DNA of 10,339 nucleotides from Candidatus Kapaibacterium sp. (GTDB taxonomy: Bacteria > Bacteroidota > Ignavibacteria > Kapaibacteriales > UBA2268), in assembly GCA_030835065.1 (NCBI GenBank), contig JAUQWR010000451.1, positions 1-10,339 on the forward strand, in the 5' to 3' direction. This document shows, in pieces, positions 6,545-10,339 of this stretch (the first letter of the stretch is position 1; each line of letters begins with the position of its first letter). The notes beneath the pieces are model-generated. The model saw only the letters and a list, made by a program, of their open reading frames with translations. It did no database searches and was not told the origin of the DNA. The position numbers were made by a program, and so were the translations under genes.

Positions 6545-6562
6545 ATTTGAGAAAGGACTTTT

Positions 6563-7108
6563 ATGAAAAATATTATTCTTATTTTATTATTCGCTTTTGC
6601 TTTCGGTTTGAATGCTCAAGAAATTGCTTCAAATTTCGAAAATGTTGTCTTTGACGTCAACAAAAAAACTAAACTGAAGTTGGTTCAAAATAATGATTCT
6701 ATTTTTAGTATTGTGCTTTTTAATAAAAAAGATGTTTTATCTGTGAAAAAACAAAAAGGCACTCCTTTTAGATTCTTCTTCGAAGATATTAATGGCGACT
6801 CAGTCAAAGATATTATTGTTGGCCTTAATAATCCTAATTATAAAAAAATTCAGAAAAGACTTGTCTGCTACAAAATTGTCCAAAATTCTATTAAAAAAAT
6901 GTGGGTTGGTACTTATTTGGGCTTGAATATGCAAGATTTTCGTATTATTGATTATAATAATTGGAAAGCTATAAAAACTCTTGAAAAATTCAATCAAAAT
7001 TCATATATTGTAGCAATTTACGTTTGGAATGGATTCGGGTTCCGTTTGATTAAAAGACTCGAAGACAAAGTTCCTTACAAAAAGGCTTTCGAAACATATA
7101 TGAAATAA
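6563..7108 (+). CDS. exported protein of unknown function with a calcium-loop-like DxNxDxxxD motif
   Basis: This is a 181-residue protein starting at an ATG with a good Shine-Dalgarno (AAAGGA, 6552-6557, 5-nt spacer). Residues 1-18 are a signal peptide (hydrophobic core, then LNA with Gln19 at +1), so the product is exported to the periplasm or beyond. The mature part looks beta-rich. It contains FEDINGDSVKDIIVG (73-87), where D75, N77, D79 and D83 match the calcium-binding loop seen in FG-GAP/VCBS and dockerin-like repeats. Later segments are MWVGTYLGLNMQDFRIID (113-130) and YVWNGFGFRLIKR (153-165), aromatic- and Gly-rich like the blade ends of FG-GAP-type beta-propeller proteins. With only one clear loop it is too short for a full propeller. 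It is followed after 4 nt by the DUF3160 gene, so the two are likely co-transcribed. I do not recognise a specific family or function. Confidence 0.75.
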   Translation: MKNIILILLFAFAFGLNAQEIASNFENVVFDVNKKTKLKLVQNNDSIFSIVLFNKKDVLSVKKQKGTPFRFFFEDINGDSVKDIIVGLNNPNYKKIQKRLVCYKIVQNSIKKMWVGTYLGLNMQDFRIIDYNNWKAIKTLEKFNQNSYIVAIYVWNGFGFRLIKRLEDKVPYKKAFETYMK

Positions 7109-7112
7109 TATT

Positions 7113-9551
7113 ATGAAAAAATTTCTACTATTGTTGGCTTTGTTCTTTATTGCCTCTTTAGATTTATATCCACAGTTTTGGGTGGATATTCCTGAGTATG
7201 ATGACTTTATCCTACAAAAAATTGTTACTAGCGATATTAAATATAAAAATCTACATTCTACTTTCCTTAAATCCAAAGATTTTAACATAAGATATTATAA
7301 ATCGAAAAATTCTTCGAAATTTGATATTAACACTAATATCGATACTCTTCCCTATCATAAACTAAGATTTTTGAAATATGAGTTCTTTGCCAGAAAAGGA
7401 TATATATTCTTTGAAGCTTGTTTGAGAAACCATTTTTGCATGACTGATTGGTTTACTCCAATTTATTGGGATAGCACTTATAAAATTTACGTCAATAAGC
7501 AGGAAGAAAATTTCCTTACTAGAGTTGCTGCTCGTCAAAAAGAACTACTCAAGCAAAATGTGATTCTTCAAAATAATATACCAGTTGCTAATAAGAATAA
7601 TATTGTCAATCTTGATTTCTTTAAAAGAAATGATCAAGATTTTGAGAATTTGATTAATTATGGTTTCATTATTAATAATGAAGTAATTTCTGATATATAT
7701 CAAGCTTATGAGTACCATCACTACGACAACGTTCCAATCTTTATTACTACAGATTCTTATCTTTCGTTAATGTATGATTATTTTAACAAAGTATTGACTA
7801 CTAATGAAGGTTATATTTATATTAATAAACTACAACGTATCTGTCTTAGTTTATATAATGAAAACCAAAAATATACTTTTTCCAAGGATTCATTAACCAG
7901 AGAAGCTGCCAAATTCAATACAAGCTTCTTTAAAATTGGATTGTGCTTGATCGATTCAAACTTTTCAAAGAATAATCCCTTGAACAGTTTCGAAAAGGAA
8001 ATTTTATCCGACATTTATGATTGTCAAAAAATAAATGAAAAAGATCCCAAGCTCTTTAACATGAGAATTGATTATACCTTATTCAAACCCAGAGGAAAAT
8101 ATACAAAACTAGAAAGCCTTTCTCAATATTTTAGATTATTTAAGTGGCTCAGTAATGTAGCTTTTCCATTGGATAATGACATGGCTTTATTGTGCCAAAT
8201 AATTAATGCTCATTCTATCGAAAATATTAAACAAAAAAACATTTCACTTAAGTCAGACTTCACTGAATTCATCGAGTCTATTAAATATTTTGTAGGTATC
8301 GAATCCAATTATTCAACAAATGATATTATAAACTATTTAAGTACAGACCAAAATTCATTCAATCCGGATTCTAACAAGCATAATTTAATTGCAAATACCA
8401 GAAAGTACCTTGCAAATAAAAACATGAAAATTTTGCAAGGCAGTGGATTAGTCGATCAACAGCTACGTTGCTTTTTCATTCCAGAAGCCTATACACCTGA
8501 TGCTGAAATATTCGGCAAATTAGTAAATATGCAAAACACTGAAAGACGTGCTTTCCCAAAATCACTAGATGTATTTGCAGCTACCGGTTCAAAACAAGCC
8601 GAAGATATTCTAATTGGATTTTATAAGGAAGATAAAAACTGGAAAAACTACTATCCAATTCTAAAATCACTTCAAAACGATTTTTCGAGATATGATTTTA
8701 AGTCAAATCTATATAATTTCTGGCTCTACTCTTTGTCTGGAAGCACTGGTTTTGAGGAAAATTATCCTTTTTATATGAAAAATCCTAATTGGGCTAAAAA
8801 GAATTTAAATACCGCTCAAGGCTCTTGGATGCAATTAAAGAATTTAACTTTACTCTATGCGTTCGAAAACTATGCTGCAGAAGCTGGCGATCAAGAGCCC
8901 GATGTGCCGTATAGTATTGCTATTGGCTGTGTAGAACCCAATTTAAAACTTTGGACTAACGTTTTGGAATTACTTAGCGAATCATACATAAAATTTAAGG
9001 AATTGAAAATGCTCGATTCTACATTAATAGCTAATTATGATTCACTTTACAACTTAGGATCTAAACTCAAATATTTGGCTGAATCCCAGACTAATAATCA
9101 TGTATTAATTGAGTCTGAATTATCATTTTTCAATTATTTCTGGTTGAATTATTCCTCACTTACTTATGATTTAAGAGATTTCAAGATTAAAGATGAACAA
9201 TTCGAGGGTTTAGAGTCATTTATAACAGTAACTGATGTTTTTACTAGCAATACATCTTGCCTTCAGGTCGGAATTTCAGGAGTAAATCAAATTTTTGTGA
9301 TTGCCCCAATAAACAATAAGCTCTATTTATGTTCCGGATTCATTTATAGATTTAATGAATTTGTTAATAATGCTGATAAAAGAATGACTTGCGAGGAATT
9401 TCGAAAAATTTGTTCAGAAGATATATATTCATTGAAAACTCAAGAATGGCTGAAAAAGTACTATATCAACAAAGATTTTGAAGTAAACAACAAGAATACT
9501 TATATTCCTAATCGGTTTGATTTACAAAAATATTTCGACAATGCCTATTAA
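7113..9551 (+). CDS. exported YARHG-DUF3160 domain protein
   Basis: This 812-residue protein has a signal peptide (residues 1-20, Gln21 at or near the +1 position). Residues about 83-140 match the YARHG domain, an extracellular domain of unknown role: YEFFARKGYIFF (89-100) corresponds to the N-E-I-Y-A-R-H-G-Y-x-F core, followed by TDWFTP (111-116). The remainder is DUF3160. Diagnostic segments are YDNVPIFITTDSYLSLMYDY (204-223), DYTLFKPRGKYTKLESLSQY (320-339), RAFPKSLDVFAATGSKQAED (479-498), NWAKKNLNTAQGSWMQLKN (559-577) and IAIGCVEPNLKLW (602-614). The His/Asp-containing and Trp-containing motifs suggest a folded, mostly helical catalytic or binding domain, but no activity is known for the family. 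No membrane anchor is seen after the signal peptide. The start is 4 nt after the upstream stop and lacks a Shine-Dalgarno, suggesting translational coupling. The next gene starts 6 nt after the stop. Confidence 0.85.
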   Translation: MKKFLLLLALFFIASLDLYPQFWVDIPEYDDFILQKIVTSDIKYKNLHSTFLKSKDFNIRYYKSKNSSKFDINTNIDTLPYHKLRFLKYEFFARKGYIFFEACLRNHFCMTDWFTPIYWDSTYKIYVNKQEENFLTRVAARQKELLKQNVILQNNIPVANKNNIVNLDFFKRNDQDFENLINYGFIINNEVISDIYQAYEYHHYDNVPIFITTDSYLSLMYDYFNKVLTTNEGYIYINKLQRICLSLYNENQKYTFSKDSLTREAAKFNTSFFKIGLCLIDSNFSKNNPLNSFEKEILSDIYDCQKINEKDPKLFNMRIDYTLFKPRGKYTKLESLSQYFRLFKWLSNVAFPLDNDMALLCQIINAHSIENIKQKNISLKSDFTEFIESIKYFVGIESNYSTNDIINYLSTDQNSFNPDSNKHNLIANTRKYLANKNMKILQGSGLVDQQLRCFFIPEAYTPDAEIFGKLVNMQNTERRAFPKSLDVFAATGSKQAEDILIGFYKEDKNWKNYYPILKSLQNDFSRYDFKSNLYNFWLYSLSGSTGFEENYPFYMKNPNWAKKNLNTAQGSWMQLKNLTLLYAFENYAAEAGDQEPDVPYSIAIGCVEPNLKLWTNVLELLSESYIKFKELKMLDSTLIANYDSLYNLGSKLKYLAESQTNNHVLIESELSFFNYFWLNYSSLTYDLRDFKIKDEQFEGLESFITVTDVFTSNTSCLQVGISGVNQIFVIAPINNKLYLCSGFIYRFNEFVNNADKRMTCEEFRKICSEDIYSLKTQEWLKKYYINKDFEVNNKNTYIPNRFDLQKYFDNAY

Positions 9552-9557
9552 TATAAT

Positions 9558-10339
9558 ATGAAAATGATAAAATCAATATTCTTTATAATGATTGCGGCAA
9601 CAATGTCGTGTTTTGCAATTGAATCAGGCAATACAATAATTACTCTAACCGGAGATGTTATGCTTGCCAGAGGTATTCAGGATCGAATCAATTACATTGG
9701 CTTAAATAAATTAGCTGAAAATCTAAAGCCAATTTTTAAAAGTTCGGATGCTGTGATAATTAATTTGGAGTGTACTCTTACAAATTCTGATAATAAGATT
9801 GTAAAACCTATTAATCTTAAAGCAGATCCTGCCTTTGCAGATAGCCTTAAATCAATAAATGTAACTCATGCCAATCTCATAAATAATCATTCTTTTGATT
9901 ATGCAGTGGAAGGGCTTACTGATACTTATAATAGCTTGAATAATGCCGGAATTGTTCCGATTGGTATTCAATCTGCAAGTTATGAGTTTCCTGATCCTAT
10001 TATTATTGATAAGAATGGTCATAGGATTGCTGTATTTTCAAATATGTATTTAAACACATACGAAAAATATGTATTTAGTGATTTTGGACTTGGAATTAAC
10101 TCTGAAAAAGACTTTATCGATAAAATTAATAAATATAAGTTAAAGCACACAAGCGATTTTATTATTGTACTTACTCATTGGGGCTTAGAAAATAAAGAAG
10201 TAATCAACAAACAACGAATTATTGCAAAAGACATATTAAACGCAGGAGCTAATATTATAGTTGGTTCGCATCCACATATTGTTCAAGAATCTCAGATTAT
10301 TGAAGACAAAGCAATTTATTATAGTCTTGGCAATTGTAT
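9558..10339 (+). CDS. CapA family protein (poly-gamma-glutamate synthesis-type metallophosphatase fold), 3' truncated by the window
   Basis: The first 260 codons are present and the frame is open to the window end. Residues 1-20 form a signal peptide, with cleavage likely after CFA. The CapA/PGA_cap fold motifs appear in order: GDVMLARG (32-39, metal-binding Asp), VIINLECTL (66-74), NLINNHSFD (106-114, family N-N-H-x-x-D), LTHWGLE (205-211), GSHPHIVQ (236-243) and YYSLGNC (254-260). These are the Asp/Asn/His positions of a calcineurin-like metal site, so the enzyme is probably intact up to here. CapA proteins take part in poly-gamma-glutamate capsule export, but many homologues outside capBC loci have unknown roles, and no capB or capC is seen here. 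The last motif has Cys where Phe is common (SLGNF). The ATG at 9558 lies 6 nt after the DUF3160 stop; an in-frame ATG at 9564 is an alternative. About 100 C-terminal residues are likely missing, judged from typical family length. Confidence 0.9.
   Translation, partial: MKMIKSIFFIMIAATMSCFAIESGNTIITLTGDVMLARGIQDRINYIGLNKLAENLKPIFKSSDAVIINLECTLTNSDNKIVKPINLKADPAFADSLKSINVTHANLINNHSFDYAVEGLTDTYNSLNNAGIVPIGIQSASYEFPDPIIIDKNGHRIAVFSNMYLNTYEKYVFSDFGLGINSEKDFIDKINKYKLKHTSDFIIVLTHWGLENKEVINKQRIIAKDILNAGANIIVGSHPHIVQESQIIEDKAIYYSLGNC

Noticed and set aside
9552..9557. TATAAT immediately before the CapA start codon
   Set aside because: It touches the ATG, so transcription would begin inside the gene. 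In a 6-nt intercistronic gap of AT-rich DNA it is best explained by chance.
9606..9614. Possible lipoprotein cleavage site at Cys18 of the CapA-family protein
   Set aside because: The residues before Cys (Thr-Met-Ser) do not fit the lipobox, which needs Leu/Val/Ile at -3; a normal signal peptide cut after Ala20 fits better.

Overview
The window is AT-rich, gene-dense bacterial chromosome with seven complete protein-coding genes and one that runs off the right edge. I see no RNA genes, CRISPR arrays, insertion sequences or phage genes. Two exported proteins have signal peptides with Gln just after the predicted cleavage site. Several genes lack a Shine-Dalgarno sequence, and some starts are preceded by a TAAATTTG box like the Bacteroidota -7 element. 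The gene families also fit the Bacteroidota/Chlorobiota side of the FCB group (for example an Ignavibacteria- or Kapabacteria-like lineage). This placement is an inference, not a proven identity.

Layout: (1) 1-725: a minus-strand DedA-family membrane protein, divergent from the next gene. (2) 861-2249: an RsmI-type SAM-dependent rRNA methyltransferase whose last ~205 residues are a repetitive, disordered Arg/Asp-rich tail; it ends in a hairpin terminator that overlaps the 3' end of the convergent gene. (3) 2301-5836: two minus-strand envelope genes, a class A penicillin-binding protein (PBP1A type) followed, after a hairpin, by an AT-rich polytopic GT39/ArnT-like glycosyltransferase. (4) 6029-6481: a small membrane-anchored protein with a LytR C-terminal domain, divergent from the PBP gene and closed by a strong terminator. 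(5) 6563-10339: a tight plus-strand run of three exported-protein genes: a small protein with a calcium-loop-like motif, a YARHG-DUF3160 protein, and a CapA-family protein truncated by the window edge.

The common theme is the cell envelope: peptidoglycan polymerisation (PBP1A), lipid-linked sugar transfer to an envelope acceptor (GT39-like), membrane homeostasis (DedA), a LytR_C wall-associated domain, and CapA-family and DUF3160 exported proteins. The methyltransferase is the one translation-related gene. The best candidates for undescribed biology are the three-gene exported module at the right end, and the RsmI-like enzyme that lacks some family signature residues and carries a repeat-built tail.
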